Shown: piece by piece, positions 8,518 through 17,737 of the stretch | How the letters are laid out: every line of letters begins with the position of its first letter | How positions within the stretch are numbered: position 1 is the first letter of the stretch | NCBI GenBank assembly: GCA_017470095.1 | Contig: JAFUFC010000173.1 | Coordinates: 1 to 60,477 of the forward strand | Direction of reading: 5' to 3' | DNA: 60,477 nucleotides | Source of the DNA: Clostridia bacterium | GTDB lineage: Bacteria; Bacillota; Clostridia; Christensenellales; Aristaeellaceae | The notes under the pieces: generated by a model | Database searches by the model: none | The model's input: only the letters and a program-made list of their open reading frames with translations | Told to the model about the DNA's origin: nothing | Position numbers and translations under genes: made by a program

Positions 8518-9423
8518 ATGAGCCAGGCAAATGTGAGCGTGGAACCAAACGCCAAAGCCCTGCTGAAGGCCAACAAAGCGAAAAAACGCAAGCAATTTTT
8601 TCGGGCGCTCTTTTCCCGGAAGATCGTGCTGGTGTCCGCTATTATTGTGATGATCATCATTCTGGTGGCGGTTTTTGCCTACCAGATCATGCCCTTTGAC
8701 CCCAACAAGCCCGCCGTGCGGGACCGCAACCAGGGCCCCAGCGCCACCCACCTGCTGGGCACCGATGAATTCGGCCGGGACGTGCTCAGCCGCATCATCA
8801 TCGGCAGCCGGGTCTCCCTGATCGTGGGCGTGCTGGCGGTGATCATCGCCTGCGTGATCGGCACCACGCTGGGTATGATCGCCGGGTATTTCGGCGGCTT
8901 TGTGGATGATGTGATCAGCCGTGTGGCGGAGGCCGTCCGCGTGATTCCCCAGGTAGTGCTGGCCATCGCTTTGTGCGCGGTGTTTGGCGGCGGCATCCTG
9001 AACATGTCCATCATCCTGGGCATTTCCAATATGACCGTGTATATCCGTATGATGCGCTCCCAGGTGCTGAGCATCAAGGAGCGGGATTACATTATGGCGG
9101 GCCGTTTGCAGGGCAACAGCAGCGCGCGGCTCATGCTGCGGCATATCCTGCCCAACAGCATTTCGCCCATCATCGTAACCATGACCCAGCAAATCGGCGG
9201 CACCATCCTGTCCGAAGCGGGCTTGAGCTTCCTGGGCTTGGGCATTTCTACCCCCACCGCCTCCTGGGGCACCCTGGTGTCCGGCGGACGGGCATACCTG
9301 CTTACCAATCCCGTCTATTCCCTGGCCCCGGGCGTGTGCATCGCCCTGCTGGTGATCTGCCTCAATTCCCTGGGCGACGGCGTCCGCGACGCGCTGGATC
9401 CCCGGCTCCGGGGCGAACTGTAA
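8518..9423 (+). CDS. ABC transporter permease, DppC/OppC type
   Basis: 301 residues. The N-terminal cytoplasmic stretch is Lys-rich (KANKAKKRKQFFRALFSRK), followed by membrane segment IVLVSAIIVMIIILVAVFAY. The family motif HLLGTDEFGRDVLSRIIIGSRVSL, the EAA loop (IMAGRLQGNSSARLMLRHILPNSI) and the C-terminal GDGVRDALDPRLRG identify a DppC-type subunit. It lies 21 bases after dppB, with GAAAGGAG before the ATG. It is the second half of the permease heterodimer. Confidence 0.85.
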   Translation: MSQANVSVEPNAKALLKANKAKKRKQFFRALFSRKIVLVSAIIVMIIILVAVFAYQIMPFDPNKPAVRDRNQGPSATHLLGTDEFGRDVLSRIIIGSRVSLIVGVLAVIIACVIGTTLGMIAGYFGGFVDDVISRVAEAVRVIPQVVLAIALCAVFGGGILNMSIILGISNMTVYIRMMRSQVLSIKERDYIMAGRLQGNSSARLMLRHILPNSISPIIVTMTQQIGGTILSEAGLSFLGLGISTPTASWGTLVSGGRAYLLTNPVYSLAPGVCIALLVICLNSLGDGVRDALDPRLRGEL

Positions 9424-9442
9424 AGGGGAGGAGGAAGTACCA

Positions 9443-11470
9443 ATGGCAAACAAGCATCTGTTGGAAATCAAGAACCTGGTCACCACCTTCCGCTCCGACG
9501 GCAAGGAATTCAACGCGATCGAAGGCGTGAACATGCACGTGGACCGGGGCGAGATCGTGGGCATCGTGGGGGAGAGCGGCTCCGGCAAATCGGTCACCAT
9601 GCTTTCCAGCTTGCAATTGATCGCTTCTCCCGGCCGGGTGGCCGGCGGCGAAGTGTACCTGGAGGGCGTAAAGGACAATTTGCTTTCCTTTGAGAGCGAC
9701 AGCGAACAGATGCGCCAGATCCGGGGCGGCCGCATTTCGATGATCTTCCAGGAGCCCATGACCAGCCTGAACCCCGTTTTGACCGTGGGCTACCAGATCC
9801 AGGAAAACATCCTGCTCCACAAAAACGTGACCCCGGAGGAAGCGAAGAAACGCACCATCGAAGCCATGAAAATGGTGAATATCCCCGACGCGGAAACCCG
9901 CTATGATTATTATCCCCAGCAGTTTTCCGGCGGTATGCGCCAGCGCATCATGATCGCCATGGCTATGGCCCCGGGCCCCGATATCCTGATCGCCGATGAG
10001 GCCACCACCGCTCTGGATGTGACCACCCAGGCCCAGCTGCTGGAAATGATCCGGGATATTGCCAAGAAAACCAACACTGCCGTCATTATGGTCACTCATA
10101 ATCTGGGCCTGGTGGCCCGGTATGCCGAGCGCATCTACGTCATGTATGGCGGCCACATCATGGAGACCAGCGACTGCAAGCAGATTTTCCATAACACCAA
10201 GCATCCCTATACCCGGGCCCTGCTCCGGGCCATTCCCCGGCTGGATGACCCCAAGGACCGGGTGCTCATCCCCATCGACGGCCTGCCCCCGGTGCCCTCC
10301 CAGCGGCCTGCCTATTGCCCCTTCTATGCCCGGTGCGAATATCGGTGCGACGCCTGTAAGGACAACACCGATTATTCCCTGCGGCTGGTGGACGATAACC
10401 ATTGGTCCAGCTGCATCCTGACCCAGGAGCAATTGGACCAAAAGGCGGAGGAACTGCTCCACAAGGATTACGGCGCCTCGCCCGTGCGCAAGCAGAGCAG
10501 CAAGTACTGCCTGAAGGTCAGCGACGTGCGCAAGTATTTCCCGGTGTACAAGGGTTTGCTGCGCAAAAAGGTGGGCGAAGTGAAGGCCATCGAGGATATC
10601 ACCTTTGACCTCAAGCAGGGCGAAACCCTGGGCGTGGTGGGCGAATCCGGCTGCGGCAAAACCACCCTGGCCCGCTGCATCATGCGCATGTACGAGCCGG
10701 ACGAGGGCAAGATCATCTTTGGCGGCAAGGATATTGCTCATTTGAAGGACAAGGATTTAAAGCCCGTCCGGCCCAAGATTTCGATGATTTTCCAGGACCC
10801 CTTCTCCTCCCTGGATCCCCGGCAGTCCGCCGAATCCATCGTGGGCGAAAGCCTGCTGATCCACCACCTGGCCGCTAACCGGGCGGAGTACGAGCAGAAG
10901 GTGGATGAATTGTTCCGCAAGGTGGGCATGGACCCGGCCATGAAGGACCGGGTGGCTCACGAATTTTCCGGCGGCCAGCGCCAGCGCATCGGCATCGCCC
11001 GGGCCTTGAGCTCCAATCCGGATTTGATCATCTGCGATGAGCCCATCTCTGCCCTGGATGTGTCGATCCAGGCCCAGATCATCAACCTGCTGGAGAATAT
11101 CCAGGCCGAAATGGGCATCAGCTACATCTTTATCGCCCACGATCTGGCGGTGGTGAAGCACATTTCCGACCGCATCCTGGTCATGTACTTGGGCCGGGTC
11201 ATGGAAATCGCTACCTGCGATGAACTGTATGAGCATCCCTTGCATCCCTACACCCAGGCGCTTCTCTCCGCCATCCCGGTGGCCGACCCGGTGGTGGAGG
11301 AGCAGCGGGAAGCGGTGCCCATCCAGGGGGAAGTGCCCAGCATTTTGAAGCGGCCCTCCGGCTGCCCCTTCCACAACCGCTGCCCCCGGGCTACCGAGCG
11401 CTGTAAGCAGGAAACGCCCCAGCTTCGCACCATCGAAGGCGAGCATCAGGTGGCCTGCCATCTTCTGTAA
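9443..11470 (+). CDS. Fused double ABC ATPase (DppD-DppF type)
   Basis: 675 residues holding two complete oligopeptide-type ATPase units. Unit 1 (about 5-330) has Walker A GESGSGKS, signature FSGGMRQR, Walker B ILIADE, and the Cys-containing C-terminal segment [15 protein letters not shown] of the oligo_HPY domain. Unit 2 (about 350-675) has Walker A GESGCGKT, signature [15 protein letters not shown] and [14 protein letters not shown]. Together they replace the usual separate DppD and DppF genes. It lies 19 bases after the permease with GGGGAGGAGG before the ATG. It powers import through the two permeases. Confidence 0.88.
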   Translation: MANKHLLEIKNLVTTFRSDGKEFNAIEGVNMHVDRGEIVGIVGESGSGKSVTMLSSLQLIASPGRVAGGEVYLEGVKDNLLSFESDSEQMRQIRGGRISMIFQEPMTSLNPVLTVGYQIQENILLHKNVTPEEAKKRTIEAMKMVNIPDAETRYDYYPQQFSGGMRQRIMIAMAMAPGPDILIADEATTALDVTTQAQLLEMIRDIAKKTNTAVIMVTHNLGLVARYAERIYVMYGGHIMETSDCKQIFHNTKHPYTRALLRAIPRLDDPKDRVLIPIDGLPPVPSQRPAYCPFYARCEYRCDACKDNTDYSLRLVDDNHWSSCILTQEQLDQKAEELLHKDYGASPVRKQSSKYCLKVSDVRKYFPVYKGLLRKKVGEVKAIEDITFDLKQGETLGVVGESGCGKTTLARCIMRMYEPDEGKIIFGGKDIAHLKDKDLKPVRPKISMIFQDPFSSLDPRQSAESIVGESLLIHHLAANRAEYEQKVDELFRKVGMDPAMKDRVAHEFSGGQRQRIGIARALSSNPDLIICDEPISALDVSIQAQIINLLENIQAEMGISYIFIAHDLAVVKHISDRILVMYLGRVMEIATCDELYEHPLHPYTQALLSAIPVADPVVEEQREAVPIQGEVPSILKRPSGCPFHNRCPRATERCKQETPQLRTIEGEHQVACHLL

Positions 11471-11556
11471 TACCATATCCCATGGTGATTGCCCGCCAAG
11501 GCGCGGGTGCACATACACACCGCAAACAAACGCGGAATCAAAAAGGAGGTACCCCT

Positions 11557-13095
11557 ATGAAGAAATCCCTTGCTCTCATTCTGGCTGCGATGCTGGCGCT
11601 GTCTTTGGTGCCGGCCATGGCAGAAGAAGCGCAGCCCACCTACGGCGGTTCCCTGTCCGTGCTGGGCTTTGACTTCAACACCTTCTTCCTGCCCCATTCC
11701 ACCACCACCTCTGACCGCTATAACGCCGCCCCCGCTATCGAAGCCCTGGGCCGCCGCAATCCTGAAACTGGCGACACCGAAGGCTGGCTGGCCGACGAAA
11801 TGATCGTGGACGCCGAAGCGCTGACGCTGACGCTGAAACTGCATCAGGGCATCAAGTTCTCCGATGGCACCGATTTCAATGCCGACGCCGTGGTGTGGAA
11901 CTTCCAGCAGATGGTGGATTTCGGCAAGGCTTCCGAACTGGTGAACCCCACCAGCTTTGAAAAGACCGATGATTACACCGTGGTGCTGCATTACGCCAAT
12001 TGGGCCAACACCTGGGCCGACACCGTGGGCGAAGTGCGCATTTATTCTCCCGCTGCCTACGAAGCCAACGGCGAAGACTGGGCTGCCATCAACCCCGTGG
12101 GCACCGGCGCTTTCGTGATGAAGGAAATGGTGGCCGACAGCCACATCACCTACGTCAAGAACGACAACTACTGGCGCGAAGGCGAACCCTACCTGGATGA
12201 AATCGTTGTGAAGTTCATCAGCGACTCCACCACCAAGCTGTCCTCCTTCATGAATGGCGAACTGGACGTGCTGCGCAACCCCGACAGCGTGGCCATTAAG
12301 CAGCTGCAAAACCAGTACCAGAACGTGGCCAACAGCGCGCCTGATCTGGCCGGCATCACCTACATCATGTTCTGCTCCGGCGTGGAAGAATCTCCCTTCT
12401 ATAACCTGGATGTCCGTCTGGCTGTGATGCACGCCATTGACTGGGACGAAATGGCTGACGCTATCTACGATGGCCTGGGCGGCGCTACCCCCGTGTTCGC
12501 CGTGCCTGGCGCCTGGTCCTATGATAATGATCTGCCCCTCTACACCAAGGATATCGACCTGGCCAAGAGCCTGCTGGCTGGCGCCGGCTATCCCAATGGC
12601 TTCGACACCGTCATCACCCTCAACAGCGAAAACCCCGCTAACGAGCCCTGCGCCGTCATGCTTCAGTATTACCTGAGCGAAATCGGCATCAATGCGGAAA
12701 TCAAAAAGCTGACCAACGCCGACTTCAACGCCCAGAAGGCCGAAGGCAACTATGACCTGGGCATCATGGTGAACAACGGCGCTTCCAAGCTGGATTTCAC
12801 CGCCAACTACATCCGCCTGTACTCCTCTGAAGGCGTGAACTACAAGGTCATGATGGCCAAACCCTCCGATTACGAAGATGCTCTGTTCGGCGCTCGCGCT
12901 GCCAAGACCCTGGAAGAAAAGAAGGAACTGCTCAAGACCGCGGCCCGGCTGTTCAGCCATGATTACGCGCTGGTGGTTGCCACCGGTTATCAGGGCGCTT
13001 ACTGCTACGCCCAGGCCGGCGTGCACAATACCGGCATTTGCTCCACCACCGCTGAAGCTTGGACACCCGAATCCGCTTGGAAAGAAGCCAAGTAA
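11557..13095 (+). CDS. ABC transporter substrate-binding protein, SBP family 5 (DppA/OppA type)
   Basis: 512 residues from the ATG at 11557, which follows AAGGAGGT (11543-11550); an upstream in-frame start would place that site inside the gene. Signal peptide MKKSLALILAAMLALSLVPAMA, no lipobox Cys at the cleavage site. Family features include GWLADEMIVDAEALTLTLKLHQGIKFSDG near the N-terminus and SPFYNLDVRLAVMHAIDWDEMADAIY in the middle. Homologues bind peptides, but also glycosides; the neighbouring mannonate-dehydratase-like gene argues for a uronic-acid-containing ligand here. A stable hairpin follows the stop codon and probably protects the abundant binding-protein message. Confidence 0.82.
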   Translation: MKKSLALILAAMLALSLVPAMAEEAQPTYGGSLSVLGFDFNTFFLPHSTTTSDRYNAAPAIEALGRRNPETGDTEGWLADEMIVDAEALTLTLKLHQGIKFSDGTDFNADAVVWNFQQMVDFGKASELVNPTSFEKTDDYTVVLHYANWANTWADTVGEVRIYSPAAYEANGEDWAAINPVGTGAFVMKEMVADSHITYVKNDNYWREGEPYLDEIVVKFISDSTTKLSSFMNGELDVLRNPDSVAIKQLQNQYQNVANSAPDLAGITYIMFCSGVEESPFYNLDVRLAVMHAIDWDEMADAIYDGLGGATPVFAVPGAWSYDNDLPLYTKDIDLAKSLLAGAGYPNGFDTVITLNSENPANEPCAVMLQYYLSEIGINAEIKKLTNADFNAQKAEGNYDLGIMVNNGASKLDFTANYIRLYSSEGVNYKVMMAKPSDYEDALFGARAAKTLEEKKELLKTAARLFSHDYALVVATGYQGAYCYAQAGVHNTGICSTTAEAWTPESAWKEAK

Positions 13096-13111
13096 TTCCC
13101 TATTTCCTTTC

Positions 13112-13138
13112 GGGACGGAGCCCATCCGGCTCCGCCCC
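13112..13138 (+). promoter_or_regulatory. Intercistronic hairpin after the binding-protein gene
   Basis: Stem GGGACGGAGCC / GGCTCCGCCCC (one mismatch) with a five-base loop and no T run follows the SBP stop codon. Position and form suit an mRNA-stabilising element or partial terminator between the SBP and the enzyme gene. A similar hairpin follows the sucrose SBP at 20437-20462. Confidence 0.5.
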
Positions 13139-13188
13139 GGGAGGAGGCGTGCCCCATTCTATCAAACTGCAACCGGAGGATGAAACAA

Positions 13189-14169
13189 ATGCAAACGCTG
13201 ATGAAGCCGCAGCTGTGCGTACGGTCCGAACAGGCCACAGACGATTATCTCCAGTATCTGCGCCAAATGAACATCTCTCATTGTTTTGTGATGTTCAGCA
13301 ATGAGCATTCCAACTATGAGGACGTGAACCGGATTTTGGAAAAACTTCGCCGCCAGGGCTTTACGGTGGATGACGCGGGCAATGGCTTTCTCTACAAGCA
13401 TTTGTCCATCCACCTGGGGCTCGAGGATCGGGATGCGTGGATCGACAAATATAATGATCTGAACCGCATCCTGGGTCAGGCGGGAGTGCCGGTGGGGTAT
13501 ATCGGCAACAGCCGGGTGTCCCACACCGGGTACTTTGCTTCCGAAGCCACCCATGGGGCCCTGGGCCGCACGGTGGATATGGAAGAAATTCTCCGTCGCC
13601 CGCCTGTGACGGAAAAGACTGTGGAGGAAGCGGAATTGTGGGCTGCGTTCCATTATCTGCTGGAGAGGGCCCTGCCTGTGGCCAAGGAGTATGGCATGAA
13701 GCTGGCCTTGCACCCTTCCGATCCGCCCTATCCCATGTATGAAGGCTACGCCAGCCTGATCCACAGTGGTGATTGCTACCGCAAAGCCCTGAAAATGGCC
13801 GATGAAATTGCTCCCGGCGTGCTGGGCATGAAGTTCTGCTGCGGCTGCTGGCTGGAGGGCGGTAAGCATTTTGGCGATATCTTGGCCGATCTACGAGAAT
13901 TCGTCCGGGCCCGCCGGGTGCTGACGGTGCATTTCCGCAATGTCAGTTGCCCCTTGCCCCACTTTACCGAAACCCTGGCTGAGGATGGCTACTTCAACAT
14001 GATGCGCATCATGCGCGTGCTGGTGGAGGAAGGCTACGATCAGGCGATCTACCCCGATCATATTTTCCAAACCGATGAAAAGACTGGCGGGGATATGGCC
14101 CAGTTTGCCTACGCCATTGGCTACATGAAGGGCCTAATGGCCGCCGCTTACGACGAGCAAAACCGCTGA
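13189..14169 (+). CDS. Mannonate dehydratase-like enzyme (UxuA family, TIM barrel)
   Basis: 326 residues from the ATG at 13189; the ATG at 13180 directly abuts GGAGG, while 13189 has eight bases of spacing. UxuA converts D-mannonate to 2-keto-3-deoxygluconate with a divalent metal. The metal-ligand pattern of the family is present: LHPSDPP (His175), KFCCGC (Cys217 or 218), VHFRNV (His248) and YPDH (Asp290-His291). It is shorter than typical UxuA (about 350-390) and diverges in between, so a related uronate dehydratase or epimerase is possible. It is the last gene of the Dpp-type transport operon, linking that importer to glucuronate-like substrates. Confidence 0.68.
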   Translation: MQTLMKPQLCVRSEQATDDYLQYLRQMNISHCFVMFSNEHSNYEDVNRILEKLRRQGFTVDDAGNGFLYKHLSIHLGLEDRDAWIDKYNDLNRILGQAGVPVGYIGNSRVSHTGYFASEATHGALGRTVDMEEILRRPPVTEKTVEEAELWAAFHYLLERALPVAKEYGMKLALHPSDPPYPMYEGYASLIHSGDCYRKALKMADEIAPGVLGMKFCCGCWLEGGKHFGDILADLREFVRARRVLTVHFRNVSCPLPHFTETLAEDGYFNMMRIMRVLVEEGYDQAIYPDHIFQTDEKTGGDMAQFAYAIGYMKGLMAAAYDEQNR

Positions 14170-14197
14170 GCGGAATACAAAGAGCCCCTGGATAGTA

Positions 14198-14330
14198 TTT
14201 GCGCCTGTTTCTACATGGGGAAAGATGCATTTTGGGCGTTTCGGCCCCAGTCAACCATCGTCAAAGCGCCTGGAATGGCAGCCCAATCCGCTCGAAAATG
14301 CACATTCCCCATTTTAGAAACAGACGCTAA
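14198..14330. mobile_element. MITE with about 33-bp terminal inverted repeats and TA target duplication
   Basis: The left end (TTTGCGCCTGTTTCTACAT...) and the right end (reverse complement TTAGCGTCTGTTTCTAAAA...) form imperfect inverted repeats of about 33 bases, reaching inward to GATGCATTTT / GTGCATTTT. The 133-bp element is bounded by TA at 14196-14197 and 14331-14332. It holds no ORF. Its terminal 16-mer matches the IS630-like end at 141-156 at 15 of 16 bases, so a transposase of that type probably moves it. Confidence 0.68.
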
Positions 14331-14377
14331 TAAGGCTTTAAACTGAGATGAGAGACTCCCTCTATGGTTTCTCATAA

Positions 14378-14411
14378 AACGGCCGCGGAACTAAAGTCTT
14401 CCGCGGCCGTT
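14378..14411. terminator. Strong bidirectional hairpin between uxuA-like and scrK
   Basis: Perfect 12-bp stem AACGGCCGCGGA / TCCGCGGCCGTT. On the minus strand it is followed by TTTT, so it can end scrK transcription. On the plus strand it lies downstream of the uxuA-like gene. Confidence 0.6.
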
Positions 14412-14556
14412 AAAGTTATTTTGGCTTTGTATTTCCTTCCGCGAGCGATTGGCGTGAAGGAAGGGGAAAGGCGGCGGGGAACGCCGAATGCCGAAAGCAA
14501 GGAATGCAATGGAGTAGGTCAGGCGGATGAGGCGAATGCGGCATGGAGAAAGCCAA

Positions 14557-15516
14557 TCATTTCTCTAAAAGTTTACGCTCCACAGCCTTTTTGTCCGGCA
14601 CGCTGGTAATGCCGCCATGCTTCTGCGTGGATAAGCTGGCAGCGGTACAGGCAAAGCGGACGATTTGGGTTAATTCCTCTTCTGATAAATCAGATGGGGA
14701 TTTTTTCAATTGCAGGAACTGGCTCATGGCGCTGCCGCCGAATATATCGCCTGCGCCGGTGGTATCAATTACCTGAATGCCGGAAGGGCTATTGATCGTT
14801 ATATGATGGGAAGCGGTTGCGGCATAGCAGCCTTTGGGGCCAAGCGTTACATATACCAGCGATACGCCCAATTCATTCAGCAGCTTCCGCGCCCCATCTT
14901 CGGGAGAAAGGCCCCACAGGAAGTCAATTTCCTCATCGCTGATTTTGACGATATCAGCTTGGCGCAGGCTCCATTCCATCGCGGCCTTCGCCTCTTTTTC
15001 ATCCCGCCACAGCGGCCTGCGGAGATTGGGGTCCAGGCTGATCAGGACCCCGCTGGCTTTTGCCAGTTCAATGGCCTTGCGGGTGGCGGAAGCGGCTGGC
15101 TCATCTGTTAAGGACAAAGTGCCGAAATGGAACACTTTTGCCCCGGTGATCAGCGATTCATTCACTTCTTCCGGCTTGAGGCAGGTATCGGCCCCTGGCT
15201 TACGGGCAAAGCTGAAATCCCGATTGCCGCTGGCGTCCAGGGACACAAAGGCCAGGGTGGTAAATTGATCGGGATCGACGATAATTCCGTTGGTTTCAAT
15301 CCCGGCTTCCCGCAGGGTGCCAATCAGGAGGCGGCCAAACATATCGTCACCCACCTTGCCGATCATGGCAGTGGAGCAGCCGTATTTGTTCAGCGCCGCC
15401 AGAAAATTGCCGGGCGCGCCGCCCGGATTGGCGGCCAGGATGGGATAACCGGATTCATTCACGCCTTGAGGGGCAAAATCGATCAGTAATTCTCCCAGGG
15501 CCACAACATCGTACAT
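14557..15516 (-). CDS. scrK: Fructokinase (PfkB/ribokinase family)
   Basis: 319 residues. It starts DVVALGELLIDF, has the substrate-binding NPGGAPGNFLAAL (about 30-42), FARKPGADTCL and FHFGTLSL, and the ATP/anion-hole signature DTTGAGDIFGG with catalytic Asp in GAGD. This set is typical of fructokinases of sucrose loci rather than of KDG kinase. It phosphorylates the fructose released by the GH32 enzyme encoded at 20495. It lies 16 bases downstream of the LacI-type gene on the same strand, so the repressor and kinase form an operon. RBS GGAG precedes the ATG. Confidence 0.85.
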   Translation of the reverse strand: MYDVVALGELLIDFAPQGVNESGYPILAANPGGAPGNFLAALNKYGCSTAMIGKVGDDMFGRLLIGTLREAGIETNGIIVDPDQFTTLAFVSLDASGNRDFSFARKPGADTCLKPEEVNESLITGAKVFHFGTLSLTDEPAASATRKAIELAKASGVLISLDPNLRRPLWRDEKEAKAAMEWSLRQADIVKISDEEIDFLWGLSPEDGARKLLNELGVSLVYVTLGPKGCYAATASHHITINSPSGIQVIDTTGAGDIFGGSAMSQFLQLKKSPSDLSEEELTQIVRFACTAASLSTQKHGGITSVPDKKAVERKLLEK

Positions 15517-15532
15517 TGCTCATTCTCCTTTT

Positions 15533-16522
15533 TTATTCACGGGTTGTGCCGCCGTAAGTGTACTGCACCGGCAGGCAAATCAGGGAAGGAACATTGGATA
15601 AGTGCTTGGACAGCACGGTGCTGACGCTGGCTTCCGCAATTTCCTGTACCGGCTGCACAATGGTGGAAACAACGGGCGATAGATCGCCGAACATCCGGAT
15701 GCCGTCAAAACCGATCACCTGCACATCCTCCGGCACCCCAAGCCCCAGCCGCTTTAAAACCTGAATGATTTGCCAGGCCAGCGAATCGGTGCCCACAAAG
15801 AGACCATCAAAGGCCAACTGGCCGTTTTCCATATGGCTGGTCAAAAAATCCTCAAATTGGCTGAAAGGGGCGCCATCTTCCAGCGCCATCACCTCGAAAG
15901 GCAACCCCATTTCCACGCAGGCGGAAACAAAGCCGTCCTTGCGCTTGCTGGGTTCATTGGTCAGGGTGGAACCAATCCGTATAAAGGCCACGTTTTTGCA
16001 GCCGAATTCACGCAGCTTTTTTGCTGCCAGCCATCCGCCGCCGAAATTGTCCGCCGCGATGCAGGGCACGGAAACGGAAAAGAAACGGTCAATCGTAACA
16101 AAAGGAATATCATCGGGGATGTTCAAGCTGGGATTATAGGTAAGGGCAATAATACCGTCCACCCGATTTTGCCGGACCATTTGGATGAATTCCATTTCCC
16201 GGTTGCGGTCGTATTCCGTAAAGCATAAGAGCATGCGGTAATTCCGCTTTTCCAGCGCGATATTGATATGGTGCACCAGCAGGGCAAAATAGGGGTTGAT
16301 GGTGTTGGGAATGATGAGCGCAATGGTATTGGTGCGATCAGTGCGCAAATTGCGCCCGCTGGCGTTGTATTGATAGCCCAGATGCTGAATGGCGGCTTCC
16401 ACTTTCTCTTTGAATTCACCGCCCACCTGCTGCCCGTTCACAACCCGGGAAACCGTGCCCAGGGCGACGCCTGCTTCTCTGGCCACATCAGCCATGGTAG
16501 GCATACTCTTGCCTTTTGCCAA
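15533..16522 (-). CDS. scrR: LacI-family repressor of the sucrose/fructan locus
   Basis: 329 residues. An N-terminal LacI HTH (TMADVAREAGVALGTVSRVVNGQ, about 9-31) is followed by a periplasmic-binding-protein-like effector domain (TNTIALIIPNTINPYFALL onward, ending VQYTYGGTTRE). It is divergent from the sucrose importer, co-transcribed with fructokinase, and has matching half-sites in both promoters, so it should repress the locus until sucrose, fructose or a phosphorylated derivative binds. The gene symbol is assigned by context. Confidence 0.82.
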   Translation of the reverse strand: MAKGKSMPTMADVAREAGVALGTVSRVVNGQQVGGEFKEKVEAAIQHLGYQYNASGRNLRTDRTNTIALIIPNTINPYFALLVHHINIALEKRNYRMLLCFTEYDRNREMEFIQMVRQNRVDGIIALTYNPSLNIPDDIPFVTIDRFFSVSVPCIAADNFGGGWLAAKKLREFGCKNVAFIRIGSTLTNEPSKRKDGFVSACVEMGLPFEVMALEDGAPFSQFEDFLTSHMENGQLAFDGLFVGTDSLAWQIIQVLKRLGLGVPEDVQVIGFDGIRMFGDLSPVVSTIVQPVQEIAEASVSTVLSKHLSNVPSLICLPVQYTYGGTTRE

Positions 16523-16555
16523 AGTGAATGATCCCTCCTTTGTGTTTCATGAATA

Positions 16556-16584
16556 ATAATATCATTTTCATGAAACTGTGTCAA
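16556..16584 (-). promoter_or_regulatory. scrR promoter with overlapping operator half-sites
   Basis: Minus-strand TTGACA (16579-16584) and TATTAT (16556-16561) with a 17-base spacer. The spacer contains GTTTCATG, half of the palindrome at 16728-16743, and another GTTTCATG lies at 16544-16551. This suits autoregulation. Confidence 0.65.
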
Positions 16585-16685
16585 GAATGAAATTGGAACG
16601 AAAATATTGCCGCTTTCAGAGAAATTTTCTCCATGGGCGCATCGCTTACGCTGGAAAATATTTTATCATTTTCGCCAAAACCGTA

Positions 16686-16715
16686 TTGACAAATGGATGG
16701 CCAATGTGTTATCTT
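16686..16715 (+). promoter_or_regulatory. Promoter of the sucrose transport operon
   Basis: TTGACA (16686-16691) and TATCTT (16710-16715) with an 18-base spacer. The operator palindrome lies at about +5 to +20 relative to the expected start. Confidence 0.6.
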
Positions 16716-16727
16716 ATGATTGATATT

Positions 16728-16743
16728 CATGAAACGTTTCATG
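16728..16743. promoter_or_regulatory. LacI-type operator, perfect 16-bp palindrome
   Basis: CATGAAACGTTTCATG is a perfect palindrome with the central CG typical of LacI-family operators. It sits just downstream of the -10 of the transporter promoter, where bound repressor would block initiation. Confidence 0.82.
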
Positions 16744-16788
16744 GAATATGCGAGCGTTGCGATACGACAAGAACGAGGAGGAATGCTT

Positions 16789-17718
16789 ATGACTTCGACA
16801 GTTGCCCCCTCCCGAAAGGTTCACCGCAAGAGCCTGGGGCGGCGCATCGTGGATAACTGGCAGCTGTACGTGCTGCTGCTGATCCCGGTAGTCATCACCA
16901 TCGTGTACAAGTACGGCCCCATGTACGGCATCCAGATTGCCTTCCGCAATTACAATCCGGGCCTGGGCATCACGGGCAGCCCTTGGGTGGGCTGGAAGTG
17001 GTTTGAAAGGTTCTTCCGGGCGCCGAACTTTGACCGGATGCTGTGGAACACCGTGAAGCTGAGCCTGTTCAGCCTGCTGTGGGGTTTCCCGGTGCCCATC
17101 ATTCTGAGCTTGGCGCTGAACCAGCTGCGGTTCAAAAAGCTCAAGCGCACAGTGCAGACGGTCATCTATGCGCCGCACTTCATTTCCACCATGGTCATTT
17201 GCGGTATGCTGCGCATCTTCCTGAGCCCCTCCGGCGGCCTGATCAACCTGATCGCCGGCACGCGGATCGACTTCCTCACCGAAGCCAGTGCCTTCCGCAC
17301 CATCTATGTGGCCAGCGGCATTTGGCAAGAAGCGGGCTGGGGCACCATCATCTATCTGGCCACCCTGTCCAGCGTTGATCCCGCTTTGTATGAAGCCGCC
17401 AAGGTGGACGGCGCCAGCGTGTTCCAGCGCATTTTGCACATCGACATTCCCTGCCTGCTGCCCATGATCATCCTGCAGCTCATCATGAGCGCCAGCGGCC
17501 TCATGAGCGTGGGCTTTGAAAAAGCTTACCTCCTCCAGACCGACCTGAACCGGGCCACCAGCGACATCATTTCCATCTATGTGTATGAGCAGGGCATTGT
17601 CAGCGCCCGGTATGAATTGGGTACTGCCGTGGGCCTGTTCAACACGGCCATCAACATCGTGCTGCTGCTGATCGTGAACCGTATTGCCAAGAAATTTGGC
17701 GATGTCAACTTTGTGTGA
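16789..17718 (+). CDS. Sugar ABC transporter permease, LplB type
   Basis: 309 residues from the ATG at 16789, seven bases after GAGGAGG. About six membrane segments; the N-terminal NWQLYVLLLIPVVITIVYKYGPMYGIQIAFRNYNP is the signature of LplB-like permeases, which import complex-carbohydrate oligosaccharides. The EAA-type loop is YEAAKVDGASVFQRILHIDIPCLLP. It partners with 17738-18649. No ATPase gene is present, as usual for this class, which shares an MsmK/MsiK-type ATPase. The locus (LacI repressor, fructokinase, GH32) predicts sucrose or short fructan as substrate. Confidence 0.82.
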   Translation: MTSTVAPSRKVHRKSLGRRIVDNWQLYVLLLIPVVITIVYKYGPMYGIQIAFRNYNPGLGITGSPWVGWKWFERFFRAPNFDRMLWNTVKLSLFSLLWGFPVPIILSLALNQLRFKKLKRTVQTVIYAPHFISTMVICGMLRIFLSPSGGLINLIAGTRIDFLTEASAFRTIYVASGIWQEAGWGTIIYLATLSSVDPALYEAAKVDGASVFQRILHIDIPCLLPMIILQLIMSASGLMSVGFEKAYLLQTDLNRATSDIISIYVYEQGIVSARYELGTAVGLFNTAINIVLLLIVNRIAKKFGDVNFV

Positions 17719-17737
17719 GAAGGGAGGAGGAAGAAAA

